Assembly (NCBI GenBank): GCA_035079385.1
Contig: JAVHKY010000038.1
Coordinates: forward strand, 2,604,001 to 2,668,000
Reading direction: 5' to 3'
Source of the DNA: Aspidiotus rigidus
Taxonomy: Eukaryota > Arthropoda > Insecta > Hemiptera > Diaspididae
DNA: 64,000 nucleotides
Under the pieces are notes generated by a model that was given only the letters and a program-made list of their open reading frames with translations, did no database searches and had not been told where the DNA came from. Below are positions 42,624 through 53,001 of this stretch, in pieces (within the stretch, counting starts at the first letter, position 1; each line of letters begins with the position of its first letter). Position numbers and translations under genes: made by a program.

Positions 42624-42961
42624 GAACATAATTTTTTTTTTAATTTTAATTTTATATTAATTTTATTTTTTGAAATTAAATTTTAACTTTATTTAAGAAG
42701 TTTATAATATAATATTATTTCGAAAAAATAAAGATCTTATTTAAATTTTCTTGATATAAGTGATTTTAATAAAAATTATAATTTTTTTTTTCAGAATAAT
42801 TAATTATTTAATAAAAATATTTATATTAATTTTCAATAAAAATTATTATAAAACAACTAAAAAAATTGGAACTAAATAACTTTTTATATCATTCAATTTA
42901 TTTAACATATTTGATCCTTTAAATGGGAATTAATTATTTAATCATTTCAATGATTTTAAAT

Positions 42962-43040
42962 AATCATATTGAACCAGAATGATATTTTTCATTTTTTTGT
43001 TCAATTTTACATTCAATTAATAGAAAATTATTAGGTTTAT
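42962..43040 (+). pseudogene. CYTB: Mitochondrial CYTB fragment in the nucleus
   Basis: With TGA as Trp it reads NHIEPEWYFSFF followed by SILHSINRKLLG, the conserved HI.[21 protein letters not shown] block of cytochrome b. A fragment of about 26 codons only. Confidence 0.8.
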
Positions 43041-43330
43041 TTATGACAAATGAAAAAATTATTAAAAAACAATTTTTAAAGAGTAAATTTAAATAACAAA
43101 ATTAACATAAATTAAATTGATTAAAATTAATTTATAAATAATAAATTGATAAAGAGTAATGAATTATTGTATTATATCAATTGAATTATAATTATTAAAT
43201 TTAAAATTAAAATTACGTAATAATAATGTACGCATTTTATAAATTAAATTTAAATAAATAGATACATATAATCGTAATGGCGTGCAACGTTGAACACACA
43301 ATTTCAATTAGATACATATAATATTTAGAT

Positions 43331-43460
43331 TCATTTAAAAAAATTATTTAAATTAAATGATTCAATTTTAATTGGTATAAATCCATGATAAATTCCACAA
43401 ATTTCTGAACATTGTCCATAAATAATTGAAGGTATACTAATTAATATTGTAATTTTAGAC
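43331..43460 (-). pseudogene. COX2: Mitochondrial COX2 C-terminal fragment in the nucleus
   Basis: The minus strand encodes [20 protein letters not shown], containing the CuA-site motif GQCSEICG, then SFNLNNFFK. This is the end of cytochrome oxidase subunit 2. It is truncated upstream at about 43460. Confidence 0.9.
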
Positions 43461-43559
43461 CAAAATCGCACTCCTCTCGATATAATCCTGCTAACGAGAT
43501 TGCTATCTTCATTTCTTTCTTCTCTCACATGAGAAAGCCTTAGATATGGACTGGTTTTT

Positions 43560-44230
43560 CCTGTCGAAAATGGTGGTCTGTAAATATCATCTAACTATAG
43601 ACCGTTTTATGGCGTCTCAATTGCCCAAAACTTGATTGTTCTGCTTTGTCAAAAGGGGTCTATTTGTAGTGGTCCGTTAATATCGCTTGAATATAGGCTA
43701 CAACAGACTATTTCATAATCGTCTACATTGCCCAGAAATCTACCAATCTTTTTCGTCAGAAGAATTCTAATTATGGTGGTTTGTTGACAATGATTAAATA
43801 TTGACTATGAGAAAATATTTTATATCGTCAAGGTTCCCTAGAAATCGACTCTTTTTTTGGTCAAAAATCGTCAAAATATAGTCAATTGCAGAGGAAGTAT
43901 GGCCAATGACTGAGGATAGACCATTTTATGGTACTTACATCACCTCCAGATCGACTAATTTTTTCATTCAAAATTTTGTCAAGTTGCTTTGGTAGGAAAG
44001 TGCGGAAGTAAATTGGCTGAAAAAGTTGGTCTGTTATTAGTCACTCATCAGAGCGCCCTCTCAGTCTATTTTTGGTCAACATTTACTCAAAATCAACTGA
44101 GATAGCTGGTCGATCTGGTTTATCGAGATGATGATTAAATGTTTGAAGAGTAAATTTGTCTGTTTGATCGAAGACTACAGCGCTCTAATCGACTTTTATC
44201 CGAATCAAAACTCCATACAATCGAAGAGAT
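43560..44230. repeat. Decayed repeat related to the TCGA family
   Basis: Irregularly repeated TGGTCGATTT, GCCCAGAAATC and GTCAAAAATCGTC-like words. No gene. Confidence 0.4.
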
Positions 44231-44410
44231 TATCTCTATGCGACGCAACAATTGTCATATCCTTCTATACCTAACTTGGCAATGGCAACGATCAGAATTA
44301 GTTGAGCTGAAGCTCCGCTCTCCAATCACCGCGTATTTAAGAACAGAAAAAAAAGTAGGACGTGATAAGAGTTGCTTCGCGTATAAATACATAGTTGAAA
44401 GTCCGCTAAA

Positions 44411-44582
44411 CCTGATAATTCTTGCAAAACCTGTACGAGACTACCAAGGGTCGTATTGTGATTCTGGCTCTGTATCAGTAATCTGTTCGTTGAAGTGGCC
44501 ACGTAACTGTTCGTGAGAATTTTTTAACACTGTTTTCCGCGATTTTTCTCGTAATACCTATCGTGAATACCGATTAGTGACG
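44411..44582 (+). promoter_or_regulatory. Conserved leader/promoter of small membrane-protein locus 3
   Basis: Aligns along its whole 172 bp with 35602-35773: CTGATAATTCTTGCAAAACC, AAGGGTCGTATTGTGATTCT, GTTCGTTGAAGTGGCCACGT, AACTGTTCGTGAGAAT, ending GTGACGATGG. The identity is greater than in the protein that follows. Confidence 0.72.
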
Positions 44583-44825
44583 ATGGAAACGATCTTCATT
44601 CGAAATACTACCCAATTTACCCAACAGTGGCGGATACGAGACGATCATACAGTCCTGAAGATTTGTTTGCTCATCTATATATTCGTCTGTTGTTTAGCGC
44701 TCGGATACAGTTTTACCGAATTCTTTGACCTGGCTGATCGAATAAAGGGTGTCTGTTTTAGGTTACTACGTTCACGTCGTGAAGATAAAAACCTAAAAGA
44801 ATGTCAAAAATCAGCACCACGATAA
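44583..44825 (+). CDS. Small one-pass membrane protein, locus 3
   Basis: 80 aa from the conserved CGATGG start. Polar N-terminus METIFIRNTTQFTQQW; a hydrophobic span VLKICLLIYIFVCCLALGYS; then FTEFFDLADRIKG and a basic tail FRLLRSRREDKNLKECQK. TAACTGTGAGTA directly after the stop resembles a donor. The 3' flank GTGTTACAAAATGAAGC is shared with locus 2 (GGTTACAAAATGATC near 36108). Same layout as loci 1 and 2, different residues. Unknown function. Confidence 0.5.
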   Translation: METIFIRNTTQFTQQWRIRDDHTVLKICLLIYIFVCCLALGYSFTEFFDLADRIKGVCFRLLRSRREDKNLKECQKSAPR

Positions 44826-44952
44826 CTGTGAGTATACGATAAAATTTGGCAGGCGTGTAGGAACTATTTTCTAGAGGTGTTACAAAATGAAGCTAAGGTT
44901 TGAAGGAAGCCGAACTTTACACCATCGCCGATTATCACTACCCAAGAGCCTA

Positions 44953-45465
44953 AAAATCGCTGAGCTGAAATTATAAAATTTTAAATGAATTTTCAACGCT
45001 GAATTCAATGCTGTTCTTCGTTTTTTGATAGGACGTCCCAATTTTTCGTAATCTATTCGTTTATTCGTCGCGCATCGTTGCGGAACGTAACACACCTTCT
45101 CGATAGCTGAAGCTAGTATCGGCTATCGACAGTGGTGGCGGAAAGCCAAAGCCAATGAACGGTTTAGTAGCAGCAGACAGCTGAAAGCTTATAAAAATAT
45201 GAGTAACTTTCTTCATGCCAATGGAATGAGGAAAAAGCCGTTGGCAAGCCGATCGAAAATTGGTCAACGGCTACAAGCTGAAGCCGAAGTTTAAGCCGAT
45301 GACAAACGGCTTTCCACCACTGGCTATCGAGAAGCTGCGAATAAACGAGAATATTTTACGCGATTACGAAAAATTGGGACGTCCTATCAAAAAACGGAGA
45401 ACGGCATTGAATTCAGCGTTGAAAATTCATTTAAAATTTTATAATTTCAGCTCAGCGATTTTCAA
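44953..45465. repeat. Inverted repeat of about 110 bp, arms 44953-45060 and 45355-45465
   Basis: The two arms encode the same 30-odd residues (YEKLGRPIKKRRTALNSALK and on) on opposite strands. The centre contains the hAT MITE 45130-45322. It is either a foldback element or an inverted duplication of a lost coding exon; the shared peptide is unrecognised. Confidence 0.75.
45130..45322. mobile_element. hAT-type MITE (193 bp)
   Basis: Ends CAGTGGTGGCGGAAAGCC and GGCTTTCCACCACTG, with an exact 8-bp duplication GCTATCGA at 45122-45129 and 45323-45330. Confidence 0.92.
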
Positions 45466-46150
45466 AAAGTTTGAATTTGTTGGGTTGTGTTATTTCCGTC
45501 TTTAGTGCAGGAAATCCAAAATTTTGGAGTGGATTGACCTGCGCACCTAAAAAAGTTCGACGTCATTTCCATCTTCTACTTGTATATTTTCTTAGTGAGA
45601 AAGATAATCCTGACGTACGAGAGAATCTTGACCTGAAATTATCCTCGGGATAAGCTTGTGTTCGTTACAGTCCTGCTTTCATACTCGGAAAAGAAATTTA
45701 AGTTTAGACTCCACTAGCTTCAAAATTCAAGGCTCAGTGACGTATTTACATTAGAGGAGGACAAACCTCACAGGAGTTTTACCTACCTGCAGATTTTTTT
45801 TATTTTCAAGCAACTAATAAAGCTTTTTTTTCTTTTGGCTATAATGGAATTTTTACCCTCGAAAATTTGAGAAAAAAAAAAAAGAATATGAATACGTCGC
45901 TTCAACCTTTTTCTGGACTTATCTCTACAGAGGTTCAGGGATCTGAATTTTTGCAAGTCCTCCGTCCATAAACGATCGGAACTCAAAATTTTATCAACCA
46001 TCAAGGAAGTTTACTTGGACAAATTTTGTATATTAAACTGTATTCATGATAGCGCGGGGCTCGTTTTCAAGACTCCAACCAATTTGAAATTAAATTCTCA
46101 TTATTAACGTCAATTGGCCCCGTAAAACAGATTCCTTGCGTTTCTCGTTC

Positions 46151-46288
46151 AAATTGAAAGAAATTTTGGCTTTACTATCACGTTTTTTTGCTATTGAAAA
46201 TGCAGTCCGGGCGCTGCAAAACGTCGAGCTTTTGTAATATTATACGAGTATTTAGTGTGGTAGTAAAGCCAAAATTTCTTTCAATTTT
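46151..46288. repeat. Hairpin with 32-bp arms
   Basis: AAATTGAAAGAAATTTTGGC...TATCAC (46151-46182) and its complement (46257-46288), one mismatch, loop about 75 bp. The remainder of 45470-46600 shows no gene. Confidence 0.8.
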
Positions 46289-46599
46289 AGTGTTTCACCT
46301 ACCACGGAACAAAAATTTTTTCATCTTTCTCGTTCAACTCCGTCGAGGAAACTTTCTTTGAAAATGAATCGCTGAATCAAACAATTCAGGAAAGCGTGCT
46401 TATGAAAGGGGGGAAAACGACTACCCATCAATAGACACGTTGTCAGTACGAGTCCCTTCCCTGACGATTCCGAATTTGTGGAGGTTGTTGGTAATGAAGA
46501 TGGTAATGTCCAGGAAATTAATACGATAACCTCATATTTCTATGGTGAAAAGCAATAGAGTGGTACAAACAGTTGATGATTAAACCAGAAATCATACTT

Positions 46600-47185
46600 T
46601 TATAATAATAAAACTTTTATAAATTGATCTATAAATAAATTATTTAAAAATAATAATTTTAAAAATTTTATTTCATCAATAATTTAGATAAAATCATTTA
46701 ATTCTAATTTCATCAATTTAAATTTATGTTGTTGAGCAATTATAATTGCTTCAATTTTATTAATATTATTATCTTTACCAGGATATCAATTTAACTAAAT
46801 TAATATAAATATATTCAATTTCGAATTGAAAAATTTTATAAAATGAAAAAAACAATTAGTGAAGTAAATTTATTTATTCTTGATATAAATTAAATTTTTT
46901 ATCATATAAAAGTTTAAATTAAATATTAATTTTGAAAATTGAAGAAAAATTTCTATATTTTTAAAATAAATATTCAATATTAATTTTTTCATCTTTAGAT
47001 ATAGTTCATTCATGAACTTACCATTGAAGCGCTGCGTGGAAAAAGGGTCTCCTTCTAATGTATTTTTCATGGAACGGAGCCCGTTTTCCACGCAGCGCTT
47101 CCATTAATAAATATCAAAGTAGATTATATTCCTAATCAATTAAATTGTCACAGTACTAAAGATTTTTCCGTGCAGAGAACATCAA
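46600..47185 (+). pseudogene. COX2: NUMT: COX2 central and CuA region
   Basis: With TGA as Trp: WAIIIASILLILLSLPGYQF near 46737-46795 (second membrane span), then SSLDIVHSWT near 46990-47016, and IKVDYIPNQLNCHST at 47113-47157. These are successive COX2 blocks in the right order, with intervening AT-rich loss and a hairpin insertion at 47026-47101 that splits SWT from LPLINIKV. Plus strand, whereas the other COX2 piece at 43331 is minus. Confidence 0.85.
47026..47101. mobile_element. 76-bp hairpin insertion in the COX2 NUMT
   Basis: Arms GAAGCGCTGCGTGGAAAA and TTTTCCACGCAGCGCTTC are perfect inverted repeats of 18 bp. CATT occurs on both sides. Removing it restores COX2 continuity except for one base. 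It is much more GC-rich than the flanks, so it arrived after the mitochondrial insertion. Confidence 0.75.
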
Positions 47186-47186
47186 T

Positions 47187-47414
47187 GGTAAATTAAAAAA
47201 CGGCTTTGCTCGCACTATTTTTTTTTATTTTTTTTATTAAAATTACTCGTTTGTACGAGTAAAATTTAAGGGAGGTTTACGTTTCAACGTACTACGACGT
47301 CTTCATCAGAACCAACTAAAAAACTAAATATACCTCCCTTAAATTTTACTCGTACAAACGAGTAATTTTAATAAAAAGAAAAATAGTGCGAGCAAAGCCG
47401 TTTTTTAATTTACC
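47187..47414. repeat. Long foldback hairpin with a hammerhead-like loop
   Basis: Arms 47187-47278 and 47332-47414 are near-perfect complements (GGTAAATTAAAAAACGGC...). The 53-bp loop on the minus strand carries CTGATGA (47303-47309) and GAAAC (47281-47285) with an ACGT/ACGT stem between them. Flanks CAATTAAATTGT.CACAGTAC and CAATTAAATTGTTTCACAAT look like a long, diverged target duplication within the NUMT. Confidence 0.8.
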
Positions 47415-47599
47415 AATTAAATTGTTTCACAATACTAAATATTATGAAATCTAATAATAATGAATAAAAAAATGATACGCTACTTACGCCAACTATAAAT
47501 CATGTAAATATTGAAAGTAATTCTAACTTCAATAAAAATTAGAATTGTTTATGTGATATAATCATATCGTAAATAAACCTGAATTTTCAAAATCAATCT

Positions 47600-48430
47600 A
47601 AAAACTCACTCCTCAATTGCTCAGTGTCACTCCAAAGGTATAGAACGTCATCAACGTGTCTGTGCCAATAAGTAATGTAAGCAAGAGGCGAGGGAAGAAG
47701 TGAAGACAAATCTTTTTCGAGCTCACTCATGAATACTTCGCATACAAGAGATTCCTTGAGGTGGGCCTATGAGATACCCAACTTCAGATGGAAATGCGTA
47801 TTGAAATACAAATACTAGGTTTCCGAAGGAAAAACTCAGAAATTTCATGTGGGGCCTTTAGGAATGTCAGGAAAAAGACCCGCAACATCGAATGACCATA
47901 AGGAGGAACCGCCAGGAGGGATAATACCAGAAATGTTATCGATGAGGTCTAGGGAATTTTCGACAGAATGATTGGCGGTGAAGTCCACACAGTACTCAGA
48001 CCATCGATCAAGAAATTTAGTGAGGTGGTAAGTGGGGGAAGACACATACGAAACGATAGGCCTAACGGGATCATTATCTTTGTGCATCTTGAGAAGGCTA
48101 TACAACCTAGGAGGCACAAAGTCGCAGGAATGAAGATTATCTTTTGTAGAGGAACTTGTTTAATAAGAAATTCACTACTGAGCCTCACTAAAAACAGCTG
48201 TGATGAGTCTTGAAGTTGAAGGGCTTACTATGAATCGCACCCATATATCCGTAAGAACTTCCTTAACCTCTCTTACTTTTATCAACCTTAGTAACAATCA
48301 AATCATTATTCATCGTCCTTCTTAATTTGCTAATAAGTGATTTCTTTCTCCGATCTATGGAGTTAAGGCGAGTAGTCTTGATCATTTCTGCGATTTAATT
48401 GTGAATATTGTAACCAGGGCCCCTTGGTAC
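47600..48430 (-). pseudogene. Divergent Penelope-like element relic (lineage 3)
   Basis: Minus strand: PPRLYSLLKMHKDNDPVRPI, VSSPTYHLTKFLDRWSEY, SFDVAGLFPDIP (motif A), then YWHRHVDDVLYLWSDTEQ in another frame at about 47630-47690 (catalytic box as HVDD). No endonuclease. Only about 50% like the abundant family, so an older lineage. Confidence 0.78.
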
Positions 48431-48599
48431 AGATGCGCTGAGGCTGACATTACCCCATCATTGATTACAGCCAACTTGCTCGTGTCTACTGCTCAGTTTC
48501 ACCATCTCCCTACCTTCCTCCCCTCTCTCCTCCCCGATCTCTGTGGAGGTGGAAAAATTTTCAAAAGTTTTCATCCTTGATGGACCATGTCGCCCATCG

Positions 48600-48840
48600 A
48601 TATGAGGTCGACAGGTGTTGACTCCATTGCGACTCATTTGCCACGTCGATTTCTCGTTCTTTCGACTTTCACGTCGATCTGGAGTTGATTCTCAGTCGAC
48701 TTCTCTAGATTTTTCTATCGACTGCTGTGTTGGGTCGATTTCGAGTCGAGTTTTTGGGAAAGCACACTGATCGAATTTGTATTGACCTTCAATCGAAGTA
48801 GTCACCCTCAGGTGATATTTTGTTGACTGTGCTACTCGCA
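48600..48840. repeat. TCGA-rich degenerate repeat, block 4
   Basis: CAGTCGACTTCTCTAG, TTTTTCTATCGACTGCTGTG, TTGGGTCGATTTCGAGTCGA: the same landmarks as 36890-38655. Confidence 0.65.
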
Positions 48841-49260
48841 GACAAAATGTGCATTTATGTTACTCTCTAAATCGTCCAGTGAAAATTAGTCAAGTCAAGT
48901 TCAATGAATACTGAGTGTCACAAATTTTCCAAGGATGAAAACTCCAGGTACTCAAGGATCAAATAAGTTTCAACTATGTACGTGATGCTGCTCACATAAA
49001 CGATCAATATCAGCAACATTTTTATTCTAGAACTATTAATCTGTCGAATATTCGTTTCGATTCGCAGGGGGAGTTACTAAAAATGGGGTTCAAGCAGATT
49101 CTCTTCTCAATGGGCCAGCGTATGGCTGCAGTCCTCGGATTTCTCGTGTAATTTCGTTGAGGACACCTTTTATTCCGGGTTCTTAGATAAGGTCAAGGTC
49201 ATTGATGACATCACAAAAGCCGAACGCGGACATGGACGTTTTCTAGGAATCCCCTCCCCC

Positions 49261-49712
49261 TCAGAAAAACAATATAACAGGTTGCCCTCTAAGAAAAAGA
49301 ATAATATTTGAGACCGTGACTTCGTTGATTAGGACATTCATTGTGGACTGATTATTTTTGAAGGTGTTCGGGTCTTTTTCAGTTGCCGCATTGACCAAAT
49401 GAAGAACGGAGAAGTTGGCCCGCGATACGAGCCAAGATAGTAAAGTATGGAGAAGAGAAGGATCGTTAATCAGTTTTCGGATCGAAGGAGCATAAGAAAG
49501 ACAGAATGCGATATCATACAGAGAGGAGATGAGAAAGGAAGTTGAGATTGAGATTCTATAGTGAGGAGACAAGTCAAGGTCCTATGTGTCGGAGAGATTA
49601 AGGTCGACTTCGGCTGGAGCTGTAAGATCGAAGTGGAATAAGTTGCTGAGATTGTGGTAAAACTGAGAGGAAATGAATAAATGCACCACATCTGGGGGAG
49701 GAGGGAAGTCAT
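49261..49712 (-). other. Overlapping minus-strand open frames, unknown
   Basis: Serine- and leucine-rich frames (VVHLFISSQFYHNLSNLFHF in one, LHTLLSWLVSRANFSVLHLV in another). The style resembles the C-terminal tail of LINE ORF2, but no diagnostic motif is visible. Low confidence that it ever coded. Confidence 0.25.
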
Positions 49713-49719
49713 TCAAGTA

Positions 49720-50850
49720 ATTATTATTTTTATTGAAGTTTTTTTTTCTCTTTTTCTGTTTTCAGGATTCAACGGAAAATGTACAACGTTGGGAGAAAAC
49801 ACTGGATGGAAGAATAGGCCTACTTCCGAAGAAAAATTATTCCCTCTTTAAAATAAAGTGACTCAATTTTTATGTTATCCCATTTTGTCTTCGTTTTATA
49901 TTTCAAACGGTGAGTCCAAAATTATATCAATACCATTCGAACAGTTAAAGTGAATTTTTTGTAAATTCGTGACTATTATAACTTTCTTCACTAATTAATA
50001 TTTTAATTATACATACTTTCCATTTTTCTGTGTCAAGATGTCTTGGGTTACTCGTACTCACTTCCTTTTGAAGTGCTATGTCCGAATTTAACCTTATACT
50101 CGTACTTTTCTTACTGTAATCTATACGTGCTTTTATAATAAATCTCATTGTTCTTATTGTCATTTACGACGTTAATTTTTCGAAAGAATGGCCACCATTA
50201 ATTGAATTTCTGCATCGCAGGTAAAATAGTGTTCAGATCTGTTGTTTCGTGATTCGTCGGTGTCTCGAAGCCCAGTCCGGCGCTCGATTAGTTCACTTTT
50301 AGAATTCCATTGATTCGCCTTATCTAATAAGCTGAGCTCGATAATTCAGAAAATTTTCATTAGGGTTGTCTTACAATTCATTTGCCTTTTTTTTTTCGGG
50401 ACAAATTTCGTTTTCTACAGTACTCCTTATATTAGTCACTTCGTGTGAAATTCTCTTCGCGACCCAAAAAACGGTTGTTCATACAATCAAATATTTTTTT
50501 TAAATACGTCGTTGCAAGACTTCAAAACAACTTTTATGTACTCTTCGCCAGAGCTTTTCAAATACTAGCAGACGTTTTTCTCATACCTACCAACAATTTC
50601 TGTTGCGAGTTCAAGAAGAAAAAAAAAACAAACAAATTGTAAGAGCATCTAGTTCGGAAATGAATGAGCTTTGGTGCTTTCAATGAAGGCACTCAAACAT
50701 TAAAAATATTCATTAAATTTGAGATTCCCATTAAGAAATGATCATATTATTCTATCGAAAAAGAAAATGAAAAAATGAGCCCTCGAATTCCCCTCCCCCC
50801 CCCTCACAGTCACCCACATTTTCGCATGCTTATCTTTAGCTTCTCTCCGC
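49720..50850. other. Unassigned AT-rich region
   Basis: An AATAAAGTGAC signal near 49851 could end an upstream transposon transcript. Nothing else supported. Confidence 0.35.
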
Positions 50851-50859
50851 CAAACCCGC

Positions 50860-51465
50860 CAGATTTCATCACGTATCAAAACAACACTCGCTGTCGGCCT
50901 CTCACCCATCCAAAACATTATCTCTTATATAAAAGAAACAAATAAAATTACGTGAATCGTGTCCCCGTCCTTGACATCCCGTGGAAAATCAAGGAACTAA
51001 CAAACTGAAAGGATTTCGTGAAAAGGAAAAGTCATTTTCACAAAAAGAAACCCCATCTCATCTATCCCTTCTCTCGTTTCACAAAACTTCGAATTTCCTT
51101 CAAGAAACTATCGCAAACTTTTCGGATTACATTTTGATCAAAAACCTTCTCGGGTCCCATGAATTAAAATTCTCAAAGCCCAATGAACTCGCGCTCTAAA
51201 CATTTTAAAATTCATATCTCACCCCTCAAAAGGATGTAACCAAAAAATAATCCTGCCACTATACAAAAGCCTTATCCGCTCAAAATTAAACAATGGCTAC
51301 CAATTTATAAGTCAGCCAACTTAACTGTGCTCGCTTTCCTTGACCCCAACCAATTCTCCTCTCTCAGGATTGCCCTGGGTGCTCATCGTACTAGCCCCTA
51401 ACTGGGCCTATGCACAGCGGCCTTAGAACTTCCCCACCTCATCAAATGTTTCAGTTTTCACTATA
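50860..51465 (+). pseudogene. Non-LTR retrotransposon RT thumb relic (Jockey-like)
   Basis: In shifting frames: KLFGLHFDQKPSRVP.IKILK, RALNILKFISHPSKGCN, LPLYKSLIRSKLNNGYQF, LDPNQFSSLRIALGAHRTSP. This is the well-known FLG..FD.KL.W..HI..L...C..ALN.LK ... LYK.LIRSKLDYG ... ALR...GA.RTSP run of Jockey/I-type RTs. Confidence 0.8.
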
Positions 51466-51489
51466 ACTTCTCACCTCAACACACCATCA

Positions 51490-52310
51490 CAAATTCTTTC
51501 GATCGTACTTCTAAATTGAAAAACTCATCCTCTCTCATATCCTTCGATGTTTCCAGCATGTATCCTAATATCCCAGTAGCCCTGAGTATTAATTACTTAG
51601 TATCCATCCTGTCACCAATCACCATTGCCGAGTTTCGGGCCCTCGTTTCCCTCTGTCTTAGTAATAATATCTGTTTCTATCGTAGTGTCCTCAACGAATT
51701 CACTGACGGTCTCCCGATGGGTACACCTCTTCCTTCGCTCGTCGCCGCTCGAATCTGATCTCCTCTACAGTACTGTTCTTCCTCAACCTCATGTTCTCTC
51801 CTGATTTCGTTACGTCGACGACATTCTCTGTGTCTGGAATGGCTCCTCGTCCGATCTCGAATCTCTCCTCTCTCACTTGAACTCCGTTCACCAGAACAAA
51901 AGAAACAAGCGGCTCCTCCATAAACTAGCTAGATCTCACCATCTTTCTCTACCTTGAGAACGACCGCCTTTCTCCTCGTTTCTCCATCTTTTGTAAGCCC
52001 TCCAATACTAAAATTCTCATCAACGCCGCCTGTTTCGATCACTTTTCTCATAAATTCTTTGCCTTCGCCATTTCTTTCTTACCTCGCGATTTCAATAAGG
52101 AGGAAGCCCACATCAACGAGCTAGAGCTCCTCAATAATATCTCTATCGATGTCGACAAAGTCATCTCCAGAAAATCATGAATGCGCTACGCAATCAAACT
52201 TCTCCTTGCAGCACTTCCCCTCCAGAGTTCGTCTGCCCTTCTTTGGCCCGAATTCCATGGATACTGCTGTGCTTTGATCCTCTTGTCACTGTGGGATATT
52301 TATCCTGAAA
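51490..52310 (+). pseudogene. Divergent Penelope-like element relic (lineage 4)
   Basis: LKNSSSLISFDVSSMYPNIP (motif A), CLSNNICFYRSVLNEFTDGL then PMGTPLPSLVA (motif B), FRYVDDILCVWNGSS near 51800 (catalytic box), and RLPFFGPNSMDTAVL near 52225. Frameshifts at 51758 and later. It joins the LINE relic directly, so one inserted into or was deleted against the other. Confidence 0.8.
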
Positions 52311-52689
52311 ATGCACGAATTGTCCGAATCGGGTCCTGAATATTTTGAGCCTCCAAAGATTGAAGGGTGAGGGGTCCTCCATAATAGGAAAACTCAACAG
52401 CATAATTCAAAGAAAACATACCAAGATATTTGGCCCAGCACCCAAAATTCAGCTGGTTTTCGCTCCAGAAATTGAATGAGAGGGTACCTCTCATGTCCGT
52501 CGTCCACTCCCCCACTTTTGGAGGGGAAACAGACTATCACAAACAGAAATTTCGACGGCACAATCCAGCACAGGGGATTCGAGATGGGGGACTGAGAATA
52601 TGGGCCTGTCCGTTGTGATAGTTTTCACCCGTGTAGTCCCATTCTTACATACGATTGTAAAATGCTAATTCTCGTTCCGTCTTCTCAAG
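52311..52689. other. Unassigned region
   Basis: No protein or repeat that I can support. Confidence 0.35.
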
Positions 52690-52908
52690 ATGAATTCACC
52701 GTCGATATTTCCTTTCGCATCATTCTGTACATTTTCATTGTACTTCTTTTTTGTCCTCATTCAATGTTCAAACAAAATATTTTTACGAAAAATTCTTCGA
52801 TTTTCATACACCAAGTGTCTTAGTTGTTTGATTAGAACAAACCACTCTGAAACAACAAGAATTCTCTTCCAATTTTATACATATGAACAAACGACTTTTA
52901 CCAACTGA
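52690..52908 (+). other. Short frame with a signal-peptide-like start
   Basis: 72 codons beginning MNSPSIFPFASFCTFSLYFF, hydrophobic then polar (YTYEQTTFTN end). It lies 90 bp before the secreted-protein gene and could be a decayed relative of its first exon or chance. No other support. Confidence 0.25.
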
Positions 52909-53001
52909 ACTCATCGATTCTTGTCCCTAAAAATTGTATTCTACTTAGATTTTCAAGAGTTGTCGTTGTAAAATTTCAATTCATCGCTGAAGAATCGATC
53001 A

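Larger units (their letters stand above)
42240..43520. other. Nuclear mitochondrial insertion (NUMT), rearranged
   Basis: Extremely AT-rich (well above the surroundings) and containing mitochondrial peptides on both strands: CYTB at 42962-43040 (+) and COX2 at 43331-43460 (-). The gene order and strands do not match a single mitochondrial segment, so the insertion is scrambled. A MITE at 42362-42623 interrupts it. Confidence 0.8.
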
